Shown: positions 25,175 to 34,173 of the stretch, in pieces
How the letters are laid out: each line of letters begins with the position of its first letter
Numbering within the stretch: the first letter of the stretch is position 1
NCBI RefSeq assembly: GCF_024438035.1
Contig: NZ_JANFQF010000007.1
Location: 124,001-188,000, forward strand
Reading direction: 5' to 3'
Source: Rhodococcus tibetensis
GTDB lineage: Bacteria; Actinomycetota; Actinomycetes; Mycobacteriales; Mycobacteriaceae
Length of the DNA: 64,000 bases
Program-made: the position numbers and the translations under genes
The notes under the pieces: model-generated
Seen by the model: only the letters and a program-made list of their open reading frames with translations
Told to the model about the DNA's origin: nothing
The model's database searches: none

Positions 25175-25590
25175 TTAGCTTGGGGAGAACCCGCCAACGT
25201 CGATTGAGATCCACAGTGGCGCGAACATCAAGCAGAGACCGGTGAATCCCAACAACAGCGACGCAGTGAACCACCGTGCCGCTCGTGAGCGCCACACCAC
25301 GACTGCGCCGATGGCGTACACCGTGAGCAGAGGTATCGCCCACGCCACCCAGTACCCCCCGTTGGGCCGGGGACACCTGGTGCCCGGTCTGCGATGGGCA
25401 CCGGCGACAACTCCGGGACATCCATCACGTCCCTCAACGTATCCACCCCCCAGGTAATTGCATACCAACCCAGTGCGACGCCCACGACGAAACCAGCGAA
25501 CGTACCCAGCAGAGCGAACGCCAGCTCGTACCAGGGCTCATCATCGACAGCTGCCGTTCCGGCGTCATCAGAGTTCGGCTCAGATTGCAT
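25175..25590 (-). pseudogene. frameshifted membrane protein
   Basis: ATG 25590 opens a hydrophilic start and a transmembrane segment (A-F-A-L-L-G-T-F-A-G-F-V-V-G-V-A-L). The frame then breaks near 25355-25365, next to a C6 run. The next frame supplies V-A-W-A-I-P-L-L-T-V-Y-A-I-G and L-L-G-F-T-G-L-C-L-M-F-A-P. Joined, these give about 138 residues with three transmembrane segments. The homopolymer makes either slippage or a sequencing error plausible. Function unknown. Confidence 0.5.
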
Positions 25591-26037
25591 CGCGCCATTG
25601 TCCCCCGCGGGAATCAGTCGTAGATGCACACAGCGACTACCCGAGATTCCGCCAGTCCCTCAGCGGTCCCGATCGACGATCGGCTTACGGGATAGCGACC
25701 GGGCTGAGGATTCCGACAAGTTCGTGAGAATTACGCACTGACACGACGTTAAGAATCTGCAGGTCGGATGGACAGAGAACTGACACCGAGCCGTGGATCC
25801 TACAGTGGCGGCGGTGTTGGTGCGATCGAAGGTCACTGAAGGCGTCGGCTCGGCGATCGCCGGCCATGATTCGGGATTCGTGCCCGAGCGAAACCCGAAT
25901 CTTTCCTCGAACTCAGTCCACTAACGATCACGGTCGGGCAGGTCGGTCCAAGCCGGAGGCAATGGAGAGCCGAAGTCGCGGGTGTATCGCATCGAGCAGG
26001 ACCTCCGTTCGCTCCTGGACCTGACGATGCCACACCG
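25591..26037. other. gap, no gene recognised
   Basis: About 450 bases with no frame of convincing coding character and no repeat or RNA gene that I can support. It leads into a decayed gene. Confidence 0.35.
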
Positions 26038-26351
26038 TTCTATGCAGGACGAACTTCCTGGCGGGCGCGGTTCGATGCGGTCAACGCCGAGGCGCTGCGG
26101 TGCTTCGTTGCCGAGTTCTCCGACGATCCGCGGTTTGTCGTTCTCGACTGGCACCACCCCGGGTACTAGTTCGACGCCGCGGAGCACGTCGCTGCTGAGG
26201 ACTTTAATGTCCCGCCGGCGCTGCTGCTGCTGCCGTCACGGTCAGCCGACTGGGTGGCTTCCAGGTGGGCAAGTCACCGGCCGACATCGCCTCCACCGAA
26301 GGGCACCACGAGAAAGTCCGGGTCACCGCCCGCGACCTGACGGCGGGCTGA
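26038..26351 (+). pseudogene. decayed gene with amber stop and frameshift
   Basis: The frame reads W-R-A-R-F-D-A-V-N-A-E-A-L-R-C-F-V-A-E-F, D-D-P-R-F-V-V-L-D-W-H-H-P-G-Y, then TAG at 26167-26169, then F-D-A-A-E-H-V-A-A-E-D-F. A shift at a (CTG)4 run near 26218-26232 leads to G-K-S-P-A-D-I-A-S-T-E-G-H-H and a TGA at 26349. It might belong to the DUF2716 group, but I am unsure. The 5' end is not defined. Confidence 0.4.
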
Positions 26352-26631
26352 GCCGAAACTGAGCCGCGGCGACCTTGGGTTCGAGGGCGGATCCACATCA
26401 GCCATGCGACCACCGCGGTAAATCCTACGGCGGCCCAACGGTTCCCGGCAGAACCTGCTTCGACAGCCTCACCGGTGACTACGCCTACATCCACCTCGGG
26501 GATTCACCCGAGGTAGGCGGTGGCGGAAACGCTCTGCCCGCCCCCGCCCGTGACGACAGTCGATGATGTCTCGGCCTGCTTGGTGTTGAGTCGGTCAACC
26601 CGTTCTGGCCAATTGCACACAGCATCCGGGC

Positions 26632-27603
26632 TCAGTCAGCCGCCATCTGCAGGCGCGGATTGTTCTCCAGCGCCCACCGCACGGTCTTCGGCCGACGCCC
26701 GAGCAGGGTTTCCAGCTGATCGGTGACGACGTCGTACCGTCCGCCGGCGATCAGCTTGGTCAGGGTCTTCAGGTGCTCGACAACATGCGGATACTCGGTC
26801 AGGGCACTGGCCACGAAGGTTTCGTTCCAGGCGTCCACTTCCTCAGGGATATAGGAGATCTGGCGTCCCAGCACAGCTGCGTAGTCCTCCGCGAAACCGT
26901 GCATGTCCTTCAGCTCCGGTCCGGTGAGTTCATAGGACTTCGAGACATGCGGCGCAGGGTCGACGAGGATTCGCACGCACACCTCCGCCACGTCATACCC
27001 GGCGATGGGCGCGATGCGCTGAGGCCCGAAGGGGAGCCGCAGTTCACCGTTGCTCAGCGGACCCAGTGTCAACCAGGTCAGGATCGGATTCTCGACGAAG
27101 ATGGTCGCCCGCACGTTGACGGTCGGGACACCGGACCAGTCCAGCACCTGCTCGGCGATCCAGTGGGCCCGATGCTGCGGTGACCAATCCGTCACAAGTC
27201 CACCGAGCCACGAACGCCGTTCCTCGCTCGGTGCGGTCATCTTCTCGAACGTCATGAAACCCTGCTCGAACTCGGAGATGTTGACGAAGACCTCGATGTC
27301 GCCCTGGGCCCGCGCCGCCGCAGCCATCAGTGTGACGGCGTCGGTGTAGTACGGCGACAGGCTCATGCTGAAGTAGATTCGCCGGCAGCCCTTCAGGGCA
27401 GCTGTCACGTCGGCGACGTTGAGTAGGTCGCCGACGAAGATTTCAGCCCCGGCCTGGCGCAGAGAGTGCGCGCGTTCGTCGTCCCGTCGCACGAACGCGC
27501 GCACCAGGTAACCCTGATCGAGCAGCATCTCGACCATCGTTCTGCTCACGCCACCGACTTCGCCGGCGGCTCCGGTGATCAGGATGGGATTGCGCTCTGA
27601 CAT
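26632..27603 (-). CDS. NmrA-like NAD(P)-binding protein
   Basis: ATG 27603 starts 323 residues with the dinucleotide site I-L-I-T-G-A-A-G-E-V-G-G at the N-terminus, R-A-F-V-R-R-D-D-E-R (cofactor 2'-phosphate-type basic patch) and V-F-V-N-I-S-E-F-E-Q in the position of the SDR active strand. This is an atypical SDR of the NmrA/HSCARG group, which act as redox sensors or NAD(P)H-dependent reductases. Upstream lies a palindrome resembling a TetR operator. Substrate unknown. Confidence 0.7.
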   Translation of the reverse strand: MSERNPILITGAAGEVGGVSRTMVEMLLDQGYLVRAFVRRDDERAHSLRQAGAEIFVGDLLNVADVTAALKGCRRIYFSMSLSPYYTDAVTLMAAAARAQGDIEVFVNISEFEQGFMTFEKMTAPSEERRSWLGGLVTDWSPQHRAHWIAEQVLDWSGVPTVNVRATIFVENPILTWLTLGPLSNGELRLPFGPQRIAPIAGYDVAEVCVRILVDPAPHVSKSYELTGPELKDMHGFAEDYAAVLGRQISYIPEEVDAWNETFVASALTEYPHVVEHLKTLTKLIAGGRYDVVTDQLETLLGRRPKTVRWALENNPRLQMAAD

Positions 27604-27662
27604 TGATATGTCTCCTCTGACTGGTCTGGGGTAGTGCCTCGTAGAGTCCCTGACTCTCACTA

Positions 27663-27678
27663 AAAACCGATCGGTTTT
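27663..27678. promoter_or_regulatory. TetR-like operator upstream of the NmrA-like gene
   Basis: AAAACCGATCGGTTTT is a perfect 16-bp palindrome 60 bp before the start, and a related half-site (GCCGATTGGTTTTTT) follows at 27691-27705. No tetR gene is adjacent, so the regulator would act from elsewhere. Confidence 0.55.
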
Positions 27679-27772
27679 GCCCCACCGTATGCCGATTGGT
27701 TTTTTGATGCAACCCACCCCTGACGGTGTGAGGCAATCAGCCCCGCTCTAGGCCTCGCGCGATGGCCGGATG

Positions 27773-28120
27773 TCACCTGCGCTGCAACCTGCAGGCCGTA
27801 TTTGATTGCAGCTCAGGGGAACTCGCGTCCGTGTGGGACGACAGGGAATCCGGCGACAACCTCGAAAACTCGTCGTCGAAACCCTCCACCTCACCGACAT
27901 CACACTCGTCGCTCCGCAGGAGGAGTTCGTCTCGACGAGAAATGGGGCGGTGGAACCCGCACACCGCATCGAAACCGGCGATCACGTGATCACCATCGGA
28001 ATTGTCGCGCAGACAGAACGTCGGGACGGCATCCCGCGTCGACAGCGCGACCACGATGCACCCTGGATCAGGGGTCAGAAGTGCGTCCTTCGCGCACCCG
28101 GCGGCCGGTGTCGCGACCAA
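27773..28120 (-). CDS. hypothetical protein, weakly supported
   Basis: A 115-codon frame containing V-V-A-L-S-T-R-D-A-V-P-T-F-C-L-R-D and G-D-H-V-I-A-G-F-D-A-V-C-G-F. It reads slightly more protein-like than the frame on the other strand (27806-28216), but neither has a good ribosome site. It could be the remnant of a larger gene. No family. Confidence 0.25.
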   Translation of the reverse strand: MVATPAAGCAKDALLTPDPGCIVVALSTRDAVPTFCLRDNSDGDHVIAGFDAVCGFHRPISRRDELLLRSDECDVGEVEGFDDEFSRLSPDSLSSHTDASSPELQSNTACRLQRR

Positions 28121-28246
28121 CCCGATGACCTTGGGCCGCTACCGCGTACGGCGTTCGATGGCCCGGCCGCCGTACCCGTCAAGCCCAATCGGGCGGGTCT
28201 ACCAGGTAGCGCATGATCCACTTCTCTCGGCAAAATTACAAGGGTT

Positions 28247-28296
28247 AGTTGCTTCACGAGACTCATGTTACAGTTTTCGAGTTGCGTGAAACAACT
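28247..28296. promoter_or_regulatory. inverted-repeat operator before the hydrolase-hxlR pair
   Basis: AGTTGCTTCACGAGACTC (28247-28264) and GAGTTGCGTGAAACAACT (28279-28296) form an imperfect inverted repeat, 15 of 18 positions, spaced 14 bp and ending 24 bp before the ATG. It is the likely target of the HxlR gene downstream. Confidence 0.55.
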
Positions 28297-28320
28297 CACT
28301 TCGATGTGGAGTAGACCCTG

Positions 28321-29196
28321 ATGGATACCACCAAACCACTCTCAGTACCGCTGTCAGTCCGGCGAGGACAGCACCGGATACACGCTGAAATTACGGACGG
28401 GCCGGGAGCACCGCTGGTGCTCATGCACGGCTTTCCCGACAGCATGCATCTCTACGACCGCCTCATGCCGCACCTTGTCGGTCGCCGGCGCGTGGTGCGG
28501 TTCGACTTCCTCGGCTGGGGCGAGTCGGACAAACCGGATGGTTACCCGTACACCGCGACCAACCAGGTGGGCGACATCGACGCGGTGGTGAACAGCTTGC
28601 CGGACGAGCGAGTGGTCCTGGTCGCGCACGACGCGTCCGGTCCGCCGGCCATCGACTGGGCGCTGCGGAATCCGGAGCGGGTCGAGGAGCTCGTCCTGCT
28701 CAACACCTACTACGAGTGGACGGTCGGCCTTCGACGGCCACATGCCATCGTGCTGTACTCGACGCCCGGGCTCAACGCGATTGCCCGTAAGCTGTCGGCG
28801 ATGCGACCCGACCTCGAGCGGCGCCTCTTCCACTACCAGGTGGGCTCATTCATCCGCGACGGCGACGCACGCGCCGAACTCGTCCCACGGCTGTTCGAGC
28901 AGTTTCGCACCTCACGGCCGGCGTTCTGGCGGCACACCTCCGGCATGCTCGGCCAAGTGGTTTCCCGGCGGCTCAAGGCCCGCCAGCTCAGGCATTTCCA
29001 CCGTCCCGTACGGATCATTTTCGGCGTCAGTGACCCTTTCCTCAATCCGCGGTTGGCGAAGCGGTTCGCCGGCCAGTTCCCCGACAACAACCTGCATCTG
29101 ATCGAGAACTCCGGGCATTACGTTCAGGTCGACGAGCCTGAGCTGGTCGCGGACCTCATGACGGGTGAGTATCTTCATGCAACCGAAGCGGCGTAG
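28321..29196 (+). CDS. haloalkane-dehalogenase-like alpha/beta-hydrolase
   Basis: 291 residues. The H-G-F-P-D-S motif, F-L-G-W-G-E-S-D-K-P and the elbow V-A-H-D-A-S-G show Asp as nucleophile, as in haloalkane dehalogenases and epoxide hydrolases. The acid-bearing I-I-F-G-V-S-D-P and the terminal N-S-G-H-Y-V-Q His complete the set. Substrate cannot be told from sequence. The hxlR gene follows after 9 bp and is probably co-transcribed, suggesting an effector-induced unit. Confidence 0.7.
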   Translation: MDTTKPLSVPLSVRRGQHRIHAEITDGPGAPLVLMHGFPDSMHLYDRLMPHLVGRRRVVRFDFLGWGESDKPDGYPYTATNQVGDIDAVVNSLPDERVVLVAHDASGPPAIDWALRNPERVEELVLLNTYYEWTVGLRRPHAIVLYSTPGLNAIARKLSAMRPDLERRLFHYQVGSFIRDGDARAELVPRLFEQFRTSRPAFWRHTSGMLGQVVSRRLKARQLRHFHRPVRIIFGVSDPFLNPRLAKRFAGQFPDNNLHLIENSGHYVQVDEPELVADLMTGEYLHATEAA

Positions 29197-29205
29197 AATT
29201 GGCGG

Positions 29206-29679
29206 ATGCTGAATCGCACGTATGACGGCCAGGTGTGCTCCATCGCTCGCACGCTCGAAGTTCTCGGTGAGCGATGGACACTACTGATAGTCCGCGACGC
29301 GATGCTCGGCCTGCGCCGCTTCGACGAGTTCCAGCACAGCCTGGGCGTCGCCCGCAACGTGCTCACCGACCGGCTCAAGCGGTTGGTGGAGGCGGGTGTG
29401 CTGGAGCGCGTCGAGTATCAGCAGCGTCCGCCTCGTTTCGAGTACCGGCTCACCGCGGTCGGCCTCGAACTCTGCACGCCGGTGGTCGGACTTATGCATT
29501 GGGGCGACCGGCACCGGTCGGGGCCGGACGGCTTGCCGCGCCTCACCCGGCACCGTGCGTGCGGTGGTCAATTGCACGCCGAGCTGGTGTGCGAGCAGTG
29601 CGGCGAGACTGTTGCCGGCACCGACCTGGAACTGCCGCCGGGGCCCGGACTACGAGCAGACCCCATCGCTGCCGGTTAG
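29206..29679 (+). CDS. HxlR-family regulator
   Basis: 157 residues. Conserved features are Cys11 (G-Q-V-C-S-I-A), L-G-E-R-W-T-L-L-I-V-R-D-A, G-L-R-R-F-D-E-F-Q and R-N-V-L-T-D-R-L-K-R-L-V. The C-terminal tail carries a C-x-Q-C-G motif with a further Cys in A-C-G-G-Q, a possible zinc site that is uncommon in the family but seen in some actinobacterial members. It probably controls itself and the upstream hydrolase. Confidence 0.75.
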   Translation: MLNRTYDGQVCSIARTLEVLGERWTLLIVRDAMLGLRRFDEFQHSLGVARNVLTDRLKRLVEAGVLERVEYQQRPPRFEYRLTAVGLELCTPVVGLMHWGDRHRSGPDGLPRLTRHRACGGQLHAELVCEQCGETVAGTDLELPPGPGLRADPIAAG

Positions 29680-30062
29680 CTCGCAGCTAAGCGCGGCAGG
29701 GCATCCCAGCCGATCGCCGGATCCAAAAAACTTCGAGCGGAAGAAGGTCGTCGCGGCGGCCCTCGAGCGGGGGTGAGGTGGCTGATGGCCGTGATCTCGA
29801 CCTGATCGGCTCCGCATTCCCCGCGATTCCATCAGCTCTCTGCATGGCGGAACCAATCGAGCTGCCCTTCACCCGAACGGGTCGTCGACAGCGTCGCCGT
29901 ACCGGCGCTGACGCCGAGTGGCTCGCCCTCCGTAGATAGACCTGGATCGCTCGGTGAACAAGCGAGCGACCGAAATGATTGTCCAGATGATCGATTAACC
30001 GGCCACTCGGAGACTCCGACCATGTTCGGCCTCAGTGGCAGCCCAACGAGAGAGGTAAGGAA
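29680..30062. other. gap, no gene recognised
   Basis: About 380 bases. A short inverted repeat CGGAG-A-CTCCG occurs near 30006. The DUF1330 gene starts at the end, preceded by GAGAGGTAAGG. Nothing else is supported. Confidence 0.35.
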
Positions 30063-30431
30063 ATGAGCGAGAACTCGCACGGGGGAAAGTTTTACGCGCT
30101 GAATATGTTCGACGTGGCCGACGAGGAGAAGTACCTTTCGTACTTCAGCCGTTTGCCCGAAGCGGCTCCGCCATATGGTGGTCGAATGGTGGCGCTCGGC
30201 CGTTTTCGAGACAACGTGGCCGGTGACCTCGCGCCGCGACAGGTTCTGTTTCTCGTTGAATGGGAGTCCGAAGAGGCGTTCAACAGTTTCCGAGACGATC
30301 CCGACTTGGCCGACTTGCATCCGCTGAGGGAGAGCTCGACGGCGTCTTATATCTGGCAGACGTTCGATGGCCCCGATATGAACGACCCCGACCTTTCGCT
30401 CGACGATGTATTGAGGGTGCTCAAGCCTTGA
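30063..30431 (+). CDS. DUF1330-like protein
   Basis: 122 residues starting at ATG 30063 with a GAGAGGTAAGG site. The pattern F-Y-A-L-N-M-F-D-V-A-D, Y-L-S-Y-F-S-R-L, G-G-R-M-V-A-L-G-R-F and V-L-F-L-V-E-W-E-S-E-E-A-F is a ferredoxin-like alpha/beta barrel of the DUF1330 type (dimeric barrel superfamily). These proteins bind or act on small organic molecules; no substrate is known. It overlaps the end of an IS110 remnant on the other strand. Confidence 0.65.
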   Translation: MSENSHGGKFYALNMFDVADEEKYLSYFSRLPEAAPPYGGRMVALGRFRDNVAGDLAPRQVLFLVEWESEEAFNSFRDDPDLADLHPLRESSTASYIWQTFDGPDMNDPDLSLDDVLRVLKP

Positions 30432-30870
30432 GTCTCCTCAGTGGAGCGTGCGGGTTAGACATCCCAGGGCTGTGAGTCGTCAAGCAGCCCGGGGTGGTGC
30501 GGCGGTGGTCCCAGGCGATGTGCTCGTCGTAGCGAGTGTGGTGGCGGAGGCAGCCGTGGAGGATTCCGACGAGGCGGTTGCCGAGGGCGCGGAGCGCTTG
30601 GTGGTGCAAGTCGCCAGCGGCGCGCCACTGGTCGTCGACTCGGGCAGCACCCTGACCGAGCGGTGCGGGAGCTCCCTCGATAGCCCAGCCGGCGTCCCTC
30701 CAGCGCCTCGCGAATCGGCATAGCGTTCGGTAGCTGTCGTCGCTGACCGGAACCCGGATGGTGGCCAACGGCCGCAGTGAGGCGTCGACTGCGGCTGCGG
30801 TCCACGACGCTTTGTGCGGTTCGATGGCGATCACCACCGGCGTTGTGCAGTTGTCGAGCGCCTGCGTCAT
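30421..30870 (-). pseudogene. IS110-family transposase remnant
   Basis: ATG 30870 opens P-V-V-I-A-I-E-P-H-K-A-S-W-T, the first DEDD block of IS110 transposases (usual I-D replaced by I-E), and continues to R-D-A-G-W-A-I-E-G. It then jumps directly to D-Q-W-R-A-A-G-D-L-H-H-Q-A-L-R-A-L-G-N-R-L, which belongs to the other half of the DEDD domain. The rest, including the C-terminal Ser-containing transposase_20 domain, is lost. A non-functional relic. Confidence 0.6.
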
Positions 30871-31246
30871 CACCACTCCCTCGACTCGGTTCGATTCGGT
30901 TAGCGAGGAGGGCACACCAACTTTCGGCTTTGCAGACCTCGCTCGAGCCACTCCACGCCAGCGGAGGTGGCCGGACCGCATGCCGTAACTGAGTCAACCC
31001 GCAACGGGTGACAGGTGGAGCAGGAGCGTTGCCCGGCCACCGCCTCGGACATCACGGCTGCAGACCACGACGCCTGCATCAAATTGAACAAGTTGGTGGA
31101 GCACGGACGGGTTCTTCCTGTCGGCGGATGCGTTGGTGGTACTTCTCATCCTGCCGCCGGAAGGCCCGTCCCCTTCGTTCAGCCCATGCTCCGCCCGGTG
31201 TCTACAACGTCATGACCCGCAACAGCTAGTCCGCCAATTCTGACCG
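30871..31246. other. gap with short frames only
   Basis: About 380 bases after the IS110 relic. A hairpin GTCAACCCG-CAA-CGGGTGAC lies near 30993-31012. Frames at 31015-31215 look non-coding. No gene is supported. Confidence 0.35.
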
Positions 31247-31293
31247 GTGACGGATCGCTGACCGGTCACTACTGCAGCAACGGGATCCGTCAC
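31247..31293. repeat. hairpin repeat TGACGGATC-type, copy B
   Basis: GTGACGGATC (31247-31256) and GATCCGTCAC (31284-31293) pair perfectly. GCTG/CAGC pair inside, around the 10-bp palindrome TGACCGGTCA. The 15-mer GGATCGCTGACCGGT is shared exactly with copy A at 5915-5929. It lies 40 bp upstream of the second cold-shock-like gene. Confidence 0.55.
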
Positions 31294-31332
31294 TACCCCG
31301 CCGAGTGGAAGTTTGGCATGTGAACGGTCGTT

Positions 31333-31739
31333 GTGATGATGCAGTATCAAATCATGTCTCCGAGCATCGGAACGATGCGGACCTGGAACCACGACGAAGG
31401 CTGGGGCGTCATCGACTCGCCCGAGACACCTGGTGGTTGCTGGATACACGCGACGACGCCTTCTACGAAGACTCGCATGGGCTTGGATCCTGGTCGTCAA
31501 GTGTATTTCGAGTGGGAACGCCTACCCGGGAAGGGGGTCCAGGACGGCTTCGACTTCGTCGCTACCGACGCATGGTACGTCGGCGACGAACCGTATCGCG
31601 CCCCCAAGGGCCTAGCACCGGCGCGTACAGCACGTCGCTGACGATCACCCTCGACGACGACCCTGACCACAAGGCTCACCGGATTCCACCCGGGGTTTCG
31701 CCTGAGGAGTACTTCCGTCAGCTTCCCGGCGACAATTGA
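31333..31739 (+). pseudogene. cold-shock-domain-like protein, copy 2, frameshifted
   Basis: The first 90 codons are nearly identical to the gene at 6908-7777 (E-G-W-G-V-I-D, C-W-I-H-A-T, Y-F-E-W-E-R-L). Near 31600 the frame breaks after P-Y-R and the correct continuation (R-P-Q-G-P-S-T-G-A-Y-S-T-S-L, G-V-S-P-E-E-Y-F-R) lies in the next frame, ending at TGA 31737-31739 with Q-L-P-G-D-N. The intact length would be about 135 residues. This shows where copy 1 ought to stop. Confidence 0.6.
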
Positions 31740-31866
31740 CCGATCCCGATCCGCGATCCCTTACATACACGGTCTGTGATCCGGGACGGGTATCACGACC
31801 GCCTCGAAACACAGCGCCATGAGATCCTTGGGCGGCCCGAAGCCCGGGCCGATCCGAGGTTGGTAC

Positions 31867-32430
31867 TCAGCGCCTGGTCTCGTACCTGGTCAGGACCACG
31901 CCGTCAGGGAACGTCCCGGTCTCCACCAGGGTCAGGTTCACCCAGTTGTCCAGGGCCGCAAAGAAGGGCGTGCCGCCACCTACCAGGACCGGATGGGTGA
32001 CGATCGCGTACTCGTCGATCAGCCCATCCCGCATGGCCGCTGCGGCGAGTGTGGCGCCGCCGATATCCATGGGGCCGCCGTCCTCGGCCTTGAGCCGGGT
32101 GATCTCGGTGACCGCGTCGCCGGTGACCAGGCGGGTGTTCCAGTCGACCGTGCTGGTCGTCGAGGAGAACACTACTTTCGGCATGTCCCGCCAGCGGCGG
32201 GCGAACTCGATTTCCGCCGGTGTGGCACCCGGCTGCTGGTCGGCGGTCGGCCAGTGGGAGCTCATCGTCTCCCACAGTTTGCGCCCGTACAGCGCCGTGC
32301 CTGTCGCCCTCACCCGGTCGGACCACCACTGGAACAGCTCGTCGCTCGGCACACTCCAGCCGAGGTCGTCGCCGGGCGCGGCGATGTAACCGTCCAGGCT
32401 CACGTTCATGGCGAAGGTCAGTTTCCGCAT
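31867..32430 (-). CDS. RibD C-terminal/DHFR-like reductase
   Basis: ATG 32430 gives 187 residues. K-L-T-F-A-M-N-V-S-L-D-G-Y-I-A, then A-L-Y-G-R-K-L-W-E-T-M, G-G-A-T-L and V-L-V-G-G-G-T-P-F-F are typical of the RibD_C dihydrofolate-reductase-like family. These NADPH-dependent enzymes of unknown substrate are common in actinobacteria. The longer start at 32475 lacks support. It stands alone. Confidence 0.75.
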   Translation of the reverse strand: MRKLTFAMNVSLDGYIAAPGDDLGWSVPSDELFQWWSDRVRATGTALYGRKLWETMSSHWPTADQQPGATPAEIEFARRWRDMPKVVFSSTTSTVDWNTRLVTGDAVTEITRLKAEDGGPMDIGGATLAAAAMRDGLIDEYAIVTHPVLVGGGTPFFAALDNWVNLTLVETGTFPDGVVLTRYETRR

Positions 32431-33156
32431 GGTGTCAGCCTCCCGTGAGTCGGTACTCGGTGTACAGACCAGCACGGCGCGGAAAAATCATCGGTCAGGC
32501 CGCACCGACGGCCGGTTCACCACCACGCCAAGCGGACGGAAGGGAACGCCTATCGGCACCGGATAACGATCCGTCAATGGACAGGTCGCCTTGTCGAGGG
32601 ACACCCGTCTGCCGTGTTTCGCGGCGGTGATGGCGTCGATGAGGCTAACGTCCTGACCATGCCTGTTCGGGTCGGTGTCGCGTCTCTGAGCTGGTTTTCG
32701 GGTATGCGCCGCCGTCGATCTGCGTCCACATCGGGAGAGCCATGCCGTGGCATATAGGCATGCTTCCACCGGAAACGTCCGACCTCGGCGCCATCGCGCA
32801 CGGACCGTACTGGCTCGATGTCATCGCAACATCTTGGCAAACACCCCCGACATCTTTCGCCGAGCAGAAACGCCCCCACCGACCGTTCTGGGCTGGTGGG
32901 GCGTTTGGTGCATCCGGGACCCTCGAAGCGCCAGTCTCTGGCGTTCGGCATAGCAGTCGGCACGGCCCCGTCTCGCATCGTGATGGCTGAAGAAATGCCA
33001 GGGAATTGAGACAGAATGCGGCGGCCATGCCGTGAGACAAGTGACAAGTCCGCAGGCCGCAGCGTCTCAAAATGGCCCCGGCAGCGAGACCCTACAATCG
33101 GCGGCATCAGCCGGCGGCACCTCAGCCTGCCGGCCCGCCAAATATTTCCCTACCTA
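32431..33156. other. long gap with a terminator hairpin and no recognised gene
   Basis: About 725 bases. Frames on both strands were read and none matches a known protein with confidence. A strong hairpin occurs at 32868-32906, and a second small one (CGCCAG-TCT-CTGGCG) near 32927-32942. This may be what is left of deleted genes. Confidence 0.35.
32868..32906. terminator. bidirectional terminator-type hairpin
   Basis: AAACGCCCCCACC and GGTGGGGCGTTT pair over 12 positions with one bulged C and a 14-nt loop, giving a GC stem with A/T-rich flanks on both sides, as in intrinsic terminators usable in both directions. Confidence 0.6.
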
Positions 33157-33945
33157 TCAGGTGTGGCTGAGTCTGCGATTGACCTCACGAGTGAGCCACG
33201 CGGGTGAGAAGCGCGACCCCAGCGACAGCGCTTTCGATTGCAGACCAACCGGGAAATGCACTTTGTGGTACGGCCGCTTCGAGGGACGAGTCGCCTTGAA
33301 GATGCTCTTCGACACGTCGTCGGCACTCAGTTTGATACCGAGCGAGTTGGTGGTCCCCGTCGAGACGCCTTTGGTCATGGCGGTGTTGACGAACAACGGC
33401 CACATTGCTTTCACCGAGATGTCGTACTCAGCCCACTCGAGGTCGAGTGCCTCGGTGACTCCGCGTACGGCGAACTTGGTGGCGCCGTAGGTGGCGAGTT
33501 CGGGTTGACCGTAGATCGCCGAAGCTGAACACAGGTTGATCACCTGCGCGCCGGGTGTTGCCTTCAGGTAGGGGAATGCGGCGTGCGTTCCGTAGACGAC
33601 ACCGTTGAAGTTGATGTCGATTTGCCGCTTGTGTACCTCGATCGGCATTTCCTCGAACCTGCCCGCGACCAGAATACCGGCATTGTTGATGAGGATATCG
33701 AGACGCCCGCCGCCTTCAGCGTCGAACTCTTTCAGACGTGTCTCCCACTGGTCGGGATCGGTGACGTCGAGAACACCCGTGACGACGCGTCCACCGGCAG
33801 ACGTGATCGCCTCCTGCAACGAGGCAAGACCCGTCAGGTCGATGTCGTAGGCGCCGACCAGGTATCCGGCGCGCGCGAACTCGAGGGCGGTGGAACGTCC
33901 GATTCCGGCTGCAGCGCCGGTGATGAAGACAGTTGAAATGGGCAT
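33157..33945 (-). CDS. short-chain dehydrogenase/reductase
   Basis: ATG 33945 gives 262 residues. The cofactor motif T-G-A-A-A-G-I-G and D-I-D after strand 2 (NAD-type), the N-N-A-G strand, the active-site S-A-S-A-I-Y-G...Y-G-A-T-K with Ser-Tyr-Lys, and a C-terminal extension with R-P-Y-H-K-V-H-F are all visible. A classical SDR with unknown alcohol/ketone substrate. A 12-bp palindrome lies just upstream. Confidence 0.75.
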   Translation of the reverse strand: MPISTVFITGAAAGIGRSTALEFARAGYLVGAYDIDLTGLASLQEAITSAGGRVVTGVLDVTDPDQWETRLKEFDAEGGGRLDILINNAGILVAGRFEEMPIEVHKRQIDINFNGVVYGTHAAFPYLKATPGAQVINLCSASAIYGQPELATYGATKFAVRGVTEALDLEWAEYDISVKAMWPLFVNTAMTKGVSTGTTNSLGIKLSADDVSKSIFKATRPSKRPYHKVHFPVGLQSKALSLGSRFSPAWLTREVNRRLSHT

Positions 33946-33969
33946 CTCGGAAGGATAGACGTTACCGCG

Positions 33970-33981
33970 CTTACCGGTAAG
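33970..33981. promoter_or_regulatory. palindrome before SDR gene
   Basis: CTTACCGGTAAG is a perfect 12-bp palindrome 25-36 bp upstream of the SDR ATG, in a position to block initiation. The regulator is unknown. Confidence 0.45.
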
Positions 33982-34173
33982 ACCCAGCGCCGACGGCGGC
34001 ATTTCAGTGCCCTGAATGGATCGGGCCGCGCGATGTAGTTCGGCTCGGGAGTGAGCACCACGTGGCGGGACATCGGTCGCACCGAGTTCAGCCGACACAC
34101 CTCGCGCACGTCCCGGGGTCTGTCGGAGACCGGTGGTATCAACAGTGCAGGACGAAGTAAGGAGGCAGCAGAC

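Noticed and set aside
31015..31215. 66-codon frame
   Set aside because: No ribosome site, no family, and the region looks like IS debris.
32742..32990. 82-codon frame
   Set aside because: It runs through a terminator hairpin and matches nothing; coding is unlikely.
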